64,000 bases of DNA from Daucus carota subsp. sativus (Eukaryota > Streptophyta > Magnoliopsida > Apiales > Apiaceae): the NCBI RefSeq assembly GCF_001625215.2, contig NC_030381.2:2753131-2817130 (forward strand). Direction: 5' to 3'. Below, piece after piece: positions 11,221 through 24,216 of the stretch. The notes below the pieces were generated by a model. That model saw only the letters and a program-made list of their open reading frames with translations, was not told the DNA's origin and searched no databases. Each line of letters begins with the position of its first letter. Positions within the stretch are counted from its first letter, which is position 1. Position numbers and translations under genes: made by a program.

Positions 11221-12527
11221 TACATGGGAATGGGAATCGGGAATGGAGGGAAACGAGATTGGGAATGAGGTTACTGATATTGTTTGGATCGTACTGGAAT
11301 CGGATTGAGATTACCACATGCTGTTTGGTTTATTATACTGGAATGGGAATCGGAATATTTTTTAAAAAATTTAAAATTTTCTTATATGCTTTTAATAATA
11401 AAAAAAAGTCATTTTTTTACTCTTTTTAGAAAGATGAAATAATTCCAAAAATCATTTTCTTATTACTTTTTTTGTAGAAAATAAATTTTTTTATATTTTT
11501 ACATGGATAATTGAAATTCATAATCTACTTTCACTATCAATTCATTCTTCATTTCTTTTTTATTATTTATTTGGATTTTCAAAAAACCATAATGTCTTAC
11601 TTAAATATATGAAAAGTAATCAAAACAGTGAGTAAGAAAACAATGAAAAATCCTACAAGAAATTACCCAGCATAATAACCTCATAAACAAGTAAATTTCT
11701 AAACTTTTTACACAAAATAAAAGTTTTGAGTCGGATTCAAACAACAACGTTACATCAATTTTAGGAAGTTAATTTTTTCAAAACATGAATCTTCTTTCTC
11801 AAAAGGAACAAGAACAGCTCCGACAAAAATTACCAGGCATGACCACCATGACCACCTGCAATGAAGATTATCTTGAAATATTAGTCACCAATAAGATGGG
11901 GCATAACAAAGTGGCAACTAGTACACAATTTTGAACTAGTTGAAATAAAAGTACGGAGAGGATTTTTTTAAAGTAAAAGTGCAGAGAAGGTGTCCATATG
12001 AATTTTGGTTCCAAGTCATTGCTTGGACTTGAGGATGGGTTTCAGGAGCAAACACCAAAACAAGAAACTAACTATCTATCTCAGACTTTAGCCTATGACT
12101 TGGCTATCAGATTTTTTGATAAACACAGATTAGAATATCTATCTCAGACAACAAACTATGAACCAAAAAAGCCAAAAAAATAAGTCTTTTAGATATTCTA
12201 AGATATTCTAATCACACCCATCCACACACACACAAAAGCAGAAAAAACCCATCCAAACACACACAAAATCAGCCCAAAGATAGAAACGCTGGATATAATC
12301 ACAAAACCCCATCTAAAAATACACACAGAAACAACATAAAGATACAAAAGAACGCTCTTGCTTTTATATCCGGTGAACATATGAATATTTTAAATGAGCA
12401 AGTAGAGGGAAATGGTGAACATATGAATATTTTACAAAAGAACTGGCAGAATAATCTTAAGCAGTCTATTATTTAAAAAACATACATTAATGAAATACTT
12501 GTTTTTGTTTCCCCAGGTTATGTTGTA

Positions 12528-12787
12528 CTCCCTCCGTCCCCTTTTACATGTCCCCATTTGACTTTTGACCAGTCAAATTGACCAAATTTTGACTAAACAT
12601 TACAAATTATCTCTTCATTATTTTCGTAATCTGAAAGTTGCATATTAAAATACACTAGATATACTTTTTAATGATATAATTTTTATTATTTTTTGAATTA
12701 TATGATATATGTAAAATTTCAGTCAAAATATAATCAATTTGACTGGTCAAAAGTCAAACAGGGACATGTAAAAGGGGACGGAGGGAG
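12528..12787. mobile_element. Stowaway (Tc1/mariner) MITE, long inverted repeats
   Basis: Starts CTCCCTCCGTCCCCTTTTAC and ends with its complement; inverted repeats extend about 55 bp, including TTTGACTTTTGACCAGTCAA. Flanked by TA at 12526-12527 and 12788-12789. The transcript could fold into a hairpin. Confidence 0.9.
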
Positions 12788-12884
12788 TATATGTTTGCAT
12801 CATTCTGTCTTTGACCTGAAACACAAGATGAAAGTTAAGATTTTAACCACCTTTATAAAGATTTGAACTCTGCATGTATTTTAG

Positions 12885-13052
12885 GTACTGTGTTTGGATG
12901 AATGTACTGCCAATGTGGATACTTCAACGGCTTTAAAGCTGCAGAATGCCATAACTAGCAAATGCAGAGGCATTACAGTGATCACAATTGCTCACCGCAT
13001 TTCCACAGTGCTGAACATGGATACTATCTTTATTCTTGATCAAGGGTCACTG
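12885..13052 (+). pseudogene. Single exon of an ABCC-type transporter
   Basis: One open block, preceded by TTTTAG and followed by GTATGC, encodes the second nucleotide-binding fold of a full-length ABCC (MRP) transporter: VLCLDECTANVDTSTALKLQ with the Walker B and D-loop, then CRGITVITIAHRIS with the H-loop histidine, then FILDQGSL. The wording is closest to my memory of the ABCC13 branch. No other exon was found within several kilobases, so it is a captured or relic exon and cannot make a transporter. Confidence 0.85.
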
Positions 13053-15130
13053 GTATGCTCATAATTTACGCCACCATATAATTATACTTTTTTTAATTAA
13101 GCTTAAAAGGAATAAGCATAAGGATATGGGAATTTCATTGCTTATCTAATTAATACCCTCTTTTATCACTATATTCCTCTGTACATCTATTATATTCTAA
13201 AATTGGGAAAACCTTAGCTGAAGTAGATCAAGGAGAGAAAACATATGAAGGATCCACCTAGAATCTGAGTAGAACTCTATTCTATTTGGTTAAAAGGAAC
13301 AAAATGGAATTTGAATTCTCATATGTGAAGTTATGGAGAATCCAACTTAACAAAAGATAATAAATATAAATAAATAAGTTACCATTTTATAGGAGCTTCT
13401 GTATTGATTCATTGCCCAAGTTTGAGGTGGAAAACAGTTAGATCAAGATCAGTGACCCAGAACAGCAAACTTCTTTAGTAATACAGAAATGAACATCAAG
13501 ATGCATATACTTTTAAAAACTACTCGCAACTTTAACAGATGCAGATCTACCAATCCTACAAGAACATGCTTTAATTATCCAATATATAATTAGGCAATAA
13601 TACTATCCATATAATTAGGCTATAATGGATGAACCAGAACAGCATAGAAGCCCTGTTTTAACGTCTATAGAAAGAACAGCATAGATTCCGCAGAATTTTA
13701 CAAAGGGCTATAGAAGAGTTGCATAAGTTAAGGACAATGTTAGAGTCTGGCCTGCTAGAGTATAAAAGCATAAGTTAAGTTAAGTTACCATGCTTATCTT
13801 GAAATAAAATCTTGTCGATCCAATTCTCATTTCTAATGAAAGAACACAACAGCCAAACAGAAAAGGTCAAAATAGGAAATGACAAAACAGTGTGCCACTT
13901 TTACTAATAAATTGCTCATTTATGAACCACCCATATCTTGTCTGCTTATCAGTTAGCTACAGAGGTAAACCTAATGATTTCAGACTCAGTACATGGCGGT
14001 ACGGAGTTGCCTCTATATGAGTCTGAGAACTCTAGCAGAGTTATGTGGCCACAAAAATGTCAAACTAGGTAACACAGAAAGAATAGAAGGCAGATGGATT
14101 CGTATAATGAATGATTCCGTTATTAGCAGTTAGCATTGCTAGTATGTAGTATGTTGTGCCATTTTCCGTGAGAAACAAATGGCTACCACATGCTGATAAT
14201 GCTTGAGTTTATATACTGCATTCTTTATATTTGTATTTTATTCCAGAAAACACATCACCTTCTCCATTTATATTTGTGACGAGAGTATAGATATGATGCA
14301 GAAACAATTACATCTTCCTATTATTTCTTTTTGATTTTCACTCTTTCTATTTCATTCCATCCATTCGCCTTAACCAAGACAACATTAGTGTATTAGGAAT
14401 TAATTGTCAACAGATGTAATATATATTTATAAATCTGGCAAACATTAGTGTATTATTAGGTCTACCTGTGTCATTCTAAAAACAAATCAACTACGTTGGC
14501 ATATCTTACTCGGAAGCAGTGGAAGGCCGGAAGCATGTTAAATTTCTAATAACCATGGGTTCTCCTCTATTTTGTATAGATAACAGAAACTTGTTGAATT
14601 AGTTTGCAGAATTATCTTGAAGGGCTGTATATTCTAACTTAGTGATCATGACATTGAGACTAGAACACAATTATGACCAGTCTAATTTTTGTTACTATTA
14701 ACACAATTATGGTGCAAGGTTTCAAACCAATAGTTCAAAAACAGAAAGATTCATACATAATGCATAACAATCAGCTAGCAGTTTTGATACCTGGACAAAG
14801 CTGGCATACTTCTAGCTAGACAAAGATACAATGCAGTAACACAATTCGACAACGACCCACATAACAAAGTGATGTTTAAACAATGAAAACACATTATGAA
14901 ATGATTTAACTCAAATCAAAATATTAGAAGAACATAACTTGTTCAATTCAGCTAGAATATTCTCACTTAGACATTTAATCAAACACCTTGATATCAATTT
15001 TCATGTATAAGCAGATAATAAACACGCAGCACCAGCAGATCCATAAATTGCATAAATGGTGAGCCAATGCACACAAATATATGCATAAATTTGTGACGAG
15101 AGTATAGATATGAGGAGAGTTTTGTGCAAA
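13053..15130. other. Element interior, no gene recognised
   Basis: Non-coding, AT-rich DNA. A 20-bp motif, TTGTGACGAGAGTATAGATA, occurs twice, at about 14273 and 15090. No transposase motif was found on either strand. Confidence 0.45.
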
Positions 15131-15335
15131 GAGTTACCTTGGAAAGAGCCTTCACTATGGAGCAATATGATGCAGAGATGGAGAGTGGAGAGAGATATTG
15201 GGAGAGAGGGAGAGATGGAGAGGAGAGACTGTTAGAGAGAGAGGCGAGATGACGTGTGAGAGAGAGAGGCGAAATAGACGCACAGGCAGAGAGAATTGAA
15301 GAAACGAGGGAGAAGATGTTATGTCGAGACCGGGA
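15131..15335 (-). promoter_or_regulatory. CT-rich 5'-leader-like block (minus strand)
   Basis: Read on the minus strand this is a pyrimidine-rich leader of about 170 nt with many CTCTCT runs, ending in a good splice donor (TTCCAAG followed by GTAACTC, near 15136). It looks like a first non-coding exon of a transcript running leftwards into the candidate Harbinger element. No downstream coding exon was identified. Confidence 0.35.
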
Positions 15336-15639
15336 ATCAATATTGGTAACCCGGGGTATTGGTCAGGTTTGTGTTAACAGGCTAGTGGCACAAGAGTTCC
15401 CATTCCCTTGTCTTAAAAATTTAATCCAAACGTAAGGCTATGGAATGGGAAGCCCAATCCCGTTTACCAAGCCCATAAACCTCCAACCAAACACCCCCGT
15501 TATTATTTCCATACTTGATTTGCTTTGCTTTGTCTTTTCGACCTCTTACTTGTTAGTGTACCTAACTACAGTTGGATTCAATGGGGACAGAACAGAACCA
15601 AACTCTCAGTATCACTTAAAGTTTTTTGATTAATTGCCC

Positions 15640-16783
15640 TGGTGTAACAGTCAATAGCATCAGAGTAATGCTTTTTTCCCATCTTGACATACTCATTACC
15701 CTCCTGTAAGCCAATTGGAATTTTTAAAGCACATCTTCGTGGAGTGATTTAAAAACAGCTATAATGTATAACATAAGATATTCTCTTGATATTTTGTAGG
15801 GGAAAAAACCAGTCTAACAGACGGTCGGGAGCATCCAACTCCAGTCCTTTACTTCCAACATATATGATTGTTATCTTATTAGTCAGGATTCTACATGATG
15901 GAAAATTCTCCTTTAAATACATCCTAAAGTATCTAATCACTAGCTATACATTAATCTTTATCAAATCAGCTATCGCTCTAACACGGTTCTTCCAATGAAC
16001 AATATAAACATAGCCTGAACAACTAGCACAACCTTATTTTAGTTCAACAATCTACCAGTTCTTACTTCTAAGGTACCAATAATATTATCGAAAACCTATA
16101 AATCTTCGAAGCATGTCACTAGACACCAAACTTTCATATCTTAATTCTTGACATACTTAAATCAAATACCATCAAATTCTTGACAAAGAAACCAATTGTG
16201 TTTAAAATATGAACTTCACTAACAAAGAAACAAAAATCCTCTTAAAAATGTGAACTTTACTAACCAAGAAACAAATTGTGCTTACATATGTGAACTTTTC
16301 CCGACAAAAAAAAAATAAAAAATTCACATGAACTGATTACTAACAATGGATAGCAAGCATGTCAGAACACCCAGAAAAGCAAAGCAAGTTGCAGGCCTGT
16401 TGATGATTGTCAGATATATATGCGCCTACGAGCAAATCAACTGAAACACTATCAATACTTGGATAGTTAACAAGTAAACATAGAAGTCCTATAAATAATA
16501 GCAAATCGACTGAAACACTCTTCTTGGTCAAATTAGCAAATAAACATATTGAGAGCACTTTTGCAGACAGAAAAAAACACCAGGAATATGCTAAACATAA
16601 TTTGCAGGCAAATTTAACATGAACATTCCAAACCACCAATACAGCAAAAAAGTAACTTCCCAAATCCCACTTGAGAATGAGCATATGACAAACAATTTTT
16701 CATTTCTTCTGCATGAACAAAAATACTAATTTATAAGTACTAAATAAACAGATAAGAAACAGTACGTAGAACATAGTGGATGA
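15640..16783. other. Region 3' of the NKAP-like gene
   Basis: No gene supported. Contains two sets of short local repeats: three diverged copies of an AAACAAA...TGTGAACTT unit near 16190-16300, and two copies of CAAATCRACTGAAACACT at about 16434 and 16502. The 3'-UTR of the NKAP-like gene should lie at its right end. Confidence 0.4.
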
Positions 16784-18594
<1,811 letters not shown>

Positions 18595-18602
18595 TCAATA
18601 TA

Positions 18603-19143
18603 TCAATATATACTTATATAAAGGAGAAGCGAGGGGCGTGTAGGTGGCGCCTCTCACATCGCTCCGTTTTATTTTTCTAATTTTCTGAAATTTTTGGATG
18701 AAAAATATCAAAAATTATTCATGCATTATCTGTTTGCTCCGTTCAAGCAACTTTTAAGAGGGTAGTTATATTTAAGTTAAATGTTTTTGTGCACAATCAA
18801 TCTAAAAAAATTGGAGGAAGGTGACAATGTAAGAATATGATTACTTTTCTAAAAAAACAAATAAAATTAAGATTCGTCATGCTTTAAATTGTTAATTACG
18901 TGTATAAATTTATTTTTATTTTTTCACCATGAATTATAGTCCAATTTTGCAATTTTATATATTAGTATTTGTATTACATCAAGATTTTTATAATATAAAT
19001 TTATTTTATCCTACAAATATTAACTTGAAACATTAATATACTTTTTATAGACAGTCATAAAATTATTTTATTCTACAAATATTAATATTGGATCATTAAT
19101 ATAATTTTTTTAGGCCGCCGCAACGCGCGGATTCTCAACTAGT
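18603..19143 (+). mobile_element. Short non-autonomous Helitron
   Basis: The 3' end has a GC-rich imperfect hairpin (CCGCCGCAACGCGCGG) a few bases before CTAGT, followed by T, which is the Helitron terminus. The 5' end is TC near 18603 (or 18595), followed by ACTTATATAAAGGAGAAGC, a common plant Helitron start. There is no target duplication and no Rep/helicase coding. Two short near-repeats of CATTAATATA lie near the 3' end. Confidence 0.75.
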
Positions 19144-19634
19144 TACATAATAATTTAAAGTTAGAAATTAGTTTATGTTAATTATTCATTGACTTTATTT
19201 TCTTAATAAAAGTAATTTATAAATCATATGCTATATCAAATTATTTTAATTTTTTTTAATGACTCATAATTTATGAATAAGTCAAAATTATCTGCACAGA
19301 TATTTTAAATTTTCAAATTACTCACGTTAAGTCATACATTATCTTCATGCATCTCTTTCCTCCTTACCGTTCTTTTATCTTTAATCTTATTCATTTTGTT
19401 TAAATATTTAATATTTATTAAAAATATGACTTAAATTGAATAACATGATTCACGAAGAACGCAACACTTATGTTAGCTCTTTTATAAACAACTTGTGTAA
19501 ATTTTATACAAATAATAATGTATAATATTTATAATCTAATAGAATCTTAAATTTAGATATTGATTTAATACAATCTTTAAAGTTGGAATGGATAACGATA
19601 AAATTAATGATCACATTGTTATAAATATATTAAT
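19144..19634. other. AT-rich spacer between two Helitrons
   Basis: No coding potential or structure recognised; composition is about three-quarters A+T. Confidence 0.4.
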
Positions 19635-20182
19635 ACTAGTGTTTTTGCCCGCGCTCCGCGCACGGGCTTCAAATTTTTATTGAATTTTGTTATTATTATT
19701 TCACAAATACGTTTAACAAATAATTATATTTGAATTTTCAAATAAAGTATAAAGTAGGTAGAAAAAAATTATATTAGACATAACTCTTTTATACTTAAGT
19801 TTATTATATATCAAGAAAATTTAAGTGAAATTATATGTCAAACAATATTAAACTAAAATTATATATCAAACAAAACATTATGTTAATAAGAATATCAAAA
19901 TTATACGTTAAATCAAATAAATAGATTTGAATGACTATCCACTATAATGATAGTTATACTACATTCTTGTTTCATGAGGTATTGGGCAGTCACAATTCTA
20001 CCCGACCCGAGTCTAACTCGTACCAGCGGATTGTGTTTTACCAAACCCAAATTATAGGATTTTGGATAAAAATTTGTTTTTAAACCCGAATAATTTTCGG
20101 ACCAGGATCGGGTTTGATTCGAACCCAACCTGAAAACTCGGAACTCATTTCGAACCCGAACCCGAATATATATATATAGATA

Positions 20183-20266
20183 TATACATACATACATACA
20201 TACATACATACATACATACATACATACATACATACATACATACATACATACATACATACATACATA
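20183..20266. repeat. (ACAT)n microsatellite
   Basis: About twenty uninterrupted copies of the tetranucleotide CATA, inside the minus-strand Helitron. Confidence 0.95.
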
Positions 20267-20399
20267 ATATCTTTTATAATATATTTATTATTTAATATAT
20301 AAAAAAATTAAAACAAAATTAAGATATTTATATTTAATATTTTATATATATTTAATATTATTTGTCGAATAAATAATAATTACTCGTGTAATATCCTTC

Positions 20400-22904
20400 A
20401 AGTTCAGGTTTAAGATTTCTAAATTTTTCAAGTTTGGGTTCAATTTTGGTATTTGCGAAACCAATTTCGACCGACCCGATTACTATCTGTAACAGTGATA
20501 CATATCTACTATGATCAAGGTGACCTACATAAAATGTTTAATACGTACTATTAATGACGAAATAATAAAATTTATAAAAATACTTTTCATAATATCTATA
20601 TCACTATGTTAGAAACTTTAATATATATTATTCCCAAAATTAAAAATTGATATATTTGTGACATAGCTAAATATTAGACGACTCCTGGATATTAAATATT
20701 AAATAAAAATATAATTATAAATTTCAATTTCAATTTTTAAGCACTTCATTTATTTATATATATAAGTTAATATAATTAAAGCGTAGTTATATGATACATG
20801 CTAAGTTTAACAATTGTGGCAGTATATTCAATATAATTATCTTCTTCAATTTTCTTTAGTTGTGTACAAATTCAAAATTCAAAAAATGCTATGATACATG
20901 GAATGTAGTTATTGCATTACCATTCAAAATTTAATATAATTATCAATCATTGATTACGCCCAATTTTAGGATTTTTAGGACATGTAATTGGTCTAAAATA
21001 AATATGGAATATGATATGACACGTCAAATTAAAAATACGTGATTTTGTCTTGGATTTTTTTTTGAAATATGTGGCATTGATGATTTGTCACTGTTCAGGA
21101 TTTATAATATAAATTTGGGTTCGATTTTGGTATTTGTGAAACCCGTTTCGACCGACCCATTGATTACGCACAATTTTAGGAATCTTAGGACATCTGATTG
21201 GTCTAAAATAAATATGGAATATTATATGACATGGCAAAATTTAAAATAGATGCCATTGACTTGGACTTTTGAAATATGTGACATTGATGATTTGGCATTG
21301 TTCAAGATTTATAATATAGTTTGGATTCGATTTTGGAATTTGCGAAACCCGTTTCGATCGACCCGATTGCTGTCTCCAAGTAATAGTACATATCTATAAT
21401 GATTAAGTTGACCTACATAAAATGCTTAATACTACTAATTAATGACGTAATATTTTTATAAAAATACTTATTATAATACTTATATTACTATGTTAGAAAA
21501 TGTAATATATATTATTCCGAAAATTAAAAAGCAACATATTTGTAACATAGCTAAATTTTAGACGACTTCCGGATATTAAATATTAAATAAAAATATAATT
21601 ATAAATTTCAATTTCAATTTTTAAGCACTTCATTTATTTATATATAAGTTAATATAATTAAAGAGTAGTTATATGATGCATGCTAAGCTTAACAATTGTG
21701 GCAGTATATTCAATATAATTATCTTCTTCAATTTTAATTAGTTGTGTACAAATTCAAAATTCAAAAAATTCTATGATAAATGGAATGTAGTTATTGCATT
21801 ACCATTCAAAATTTAATATAATTGTCAGTCATTGATTACGCCCAATTTTAGGATTTTTAGGACATGTGATTGGTCTAAAATAAATATGGAATATGATATG
21901 ACACGTCAAAATTTAAAATAGGTGTTTTTGTCTTGGACTTTTTTTTTTGAAATATGTGGCATTGATGATTTGGCACAGTTCAGGATTTATAATATAATTT
22001 GGGTTCGATTTTGGTATTTGTGAAACCCGTTTCGACCGATTCATTGATTACGCACAATTTTAGGAATCTTAGGACATCTGATTGGTCTAAAATAAATATG
22101 GAATATTATATGAAATGGCAAAATTTAAAATAGATGCCATTGACTTGGACTTTTTTTTTGAAATATGTGACATTGATGATTTGGCATTGTTCAGGATTTA
22201 TAATATAGTTTGGATTCGATTTTGAAATTTGCGAAACTTGTTTCGATCGACCCGAGTGCGGTCTCTAAGTAATAGTACATATCTACTATGATTAAGTTGA
22301 CCTACATAAAATGCTTAATACTACTAATTAATGACGTAATATTTTTTAAAAAATACTTTTAATAATACTTATATCACTATGTTAGAAAATGTAATATATA
22401 TTATTCCGAAAATTAAAAAGCAATATATTTGTAACATAGCTAAATTTAAGACGACTTCCGGATATTAAATATTAAATAAAAATATAATTATAAATTTCAA
22501 TTTCAATTTTTAAGCACTTCATTTATTTATATATAAGTTAATATAATTAAAGCGTAGTTATATGATGCATGCTAAGCTTGACAATTGTGGCAGTATATTC
22601 AATATAATTATCTTCTTCAATTTTAATTAGTTCCGTACAAATTTAACATTCAAAAAATGCTATGATTATGGAATGCACTTCTTGCATTACCATTCAAAAT
22701 TTAATATAATTGTTAGTCATTGATTACGCTCAATTTTAGGAATTTAAAGATATGTGATTGATTATTCTGATACGCTTAAATAAATAAGAGAAATTATAAT
22801 GACATGGCAAAATCTAAAATATGTGGCATTGAGGTGGACTTTTTTTTTTTGAAATATGTGGCATTGATGACGTGGCACTGTTCATGATTTATAATATACA
22901 TAGA
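20400..22904. repeat. Nested tandem repeat, ~888-bp unit with ~210-bp subunits
   Basis: Landmarks such as TAGTACATATCTA, GACGACTTCCGGATATTAAA and GGCAGTATATTCAATATAA recur about every 888 bp (for example 20501, 21389, 22278). Each unit also contains two copies of a block starting CATTGATTACGC and ending with TTCAGGATTTATAATATA, spaced about 210 bp. The last unit is partial and ends at the Helitron terminus. Confidence 0.85.
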
Positions 22905-23600
22905 TGTTATATTAAACCTACACTAAAATAAAATCACTTTTTGTAAATTAACTATATTTTATATTTATAATTAACTATTTATTTGATTAGTTACGCGCAT
23001 TAACAATAATGAGGCCTCATGTATACACATAAATCACATAATTTGAAAAAAAATTGAGACAACAATTGAGATAAGTAGCATTACTTATTAAACATAAAAA
23101 CTGTCATCGCGGATAACTAAAATCGTAAATGAAGATAAGAATTGTGAGTAATGTCTTACTCCAAAAAAAAGTTAAATTTGTAAGAGGTATAGAATGATCA
23201 ATTCATTATAAAGACACCGATGCGAATCACATATAATATAATAACTAATTTAAATATTAACACATGAATTCAAGAAATTATTTTAAAAGCGTTGTACTAG
23301 CTAGTGTGATCCGATAATAAATCAAATATTAGCAATATTTGAGTGGAGGTGAAATTTTGAATCAACAATGATAAAAAAATATATCACAATGATAATTAGC
23401 ATATATCAAGAATGGAAAAGGGATTAATGCATGAATTTAAAGATTTGGAATTTTCATTTTTATGATCAAACTTATTAAGCATGAACGAAAAATCTAGATA
23501 ATTGATGTCAAAACTTCAAAATTTGTAATATGATTATTTAGATATATAGTTTTTATAATTATGATGATATCACCTGGACATAATTTAGAATAAATTTCAA
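22905..23600. other. AT-rich intergenic DNA
   Basis: No gene, RNA or transposon end recognised. Confidence 0.4.
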
Positions 23601-23624
23601 TTGTTTCTACTGTGGAGACAATAT

Positions 23625-23755
23625 ATCCTTAGAATAAAATCCTTTTTCTGACGGCCGTAAACATTTTTTACAAAAAAAGATAATACATCTTTAGGATAAA
23701 ATCCTTTTTCTGACAGCCGTAAACATTTTTTATAAAAAAAGACATAGATATGCAC
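23625..23755. repeat. 62-bp tandem duplication
   Basis: Two adjacent copies share AAAATCCTTTTTCTGAC and GCCGTAAACATTTTTTA, offset by 62 bp (first cctttt at 23641, second at 23703). Confidence 0.85.
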
Positions 23756-23798
23756 AAACTCACGATATTGTTTTGAGAAGAAAATGGTGATTATCATA

Positions 23799-24027
23799 GC
23801 CCCTCCGTTTATAATCGTTTGATTTTTTTACATGAATTTCTAAATTCTTTGACAGCCGTCAAAATTATTTTTTTTTTAAAAAAATAATTCTTGAATTATA
23901 ATATTAAGCATATATTTTTATTCAAAAAAAAAAATAACAAATAATGAATTTCACTGGACGGTCAAAGGACTTAGAAATTCGTGCAAAAAAGTCAAAAGAC
24001 CTATATTGATTTTGATAAAAGAGGGAG
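23799..24027. mobile_element. Stowaway MITE near the 3' end of the SKIP31-like gene
   Basis: Begins GCCCCTCCGTTTATAATCG and ends in GATAAAAGAGGGAG, flanked by TA. Subterminal inverted repeats contain TTTGACAGCCGTC and GACGGTCAAAG. It ends 190 bp beyond the stop codon of the minus-strand gene, probably in or just past its 3'-UTR. Confidence 0.75.
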
Positions 24028-24216
24028 TATATGCTAAAAATAAAACCTTTAACAGTTTCCATCAACACATCTATATTGATTCTGATAACATCCAAATCCG
24101 GAATCAGAATAAAAACTAGCCAGTAGGGCCACTGTTTCTTGAATCTACAAAATACTTGAAACATGAAAATAAAATTTAAACCTCCATTTTTCAGGAATGG
24201 CAGAACCCAGGATGCA

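Larger units (their letters stand above)
10969..15499. mobile_element. Candidate large PIF/Harbinger-type element, ~4.5 kb
   Basis: The left end GTTCCGTTTGGATCG and right end CCAACCAAACACCCCCG are imperfect inverted repeats, each next to TTA (10966-10968 and 15500-15502). Subterminal regions on both sides are rich in GGGAATGGGAATC-type motifs, as in related plant elements. The inside holds two Stowaway MITEs, one ABC-transporter exon and a CT-rich promoter-like block on the minus strand near the right end. No transposase was recognised. Boundaries are plausible, but the two ends could also belong to separate MITEs. Confidence 0.5.
19635..22904 (-). mobile_element. Helitron (minus strand) with tandemly repeated 5' part
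   Basis: Read on the minus strand, the 3' end is a strong hairpin (GCCCGTGCGCGGAGCGCGGG) followed by CAAAAACACTAGT and then AT. The 5' end on the same strand is TCTATGTATATTATAAATCA followed by GAACAGTGCCACGTCATC, starting at 22904 after A. Both termini and the A/T insertion site fit a Helitron. Most of the interior is a tandem array (20400-22904) built from its own 5' region. No replication protein is encoded. Confidence 0.7.

Noticed and set aside
19913..20265. Frames repeating Met-Tyr-Val-Cys
   Set aside because: Translation of the (ACAT)n microsatellite inside a Helitron.
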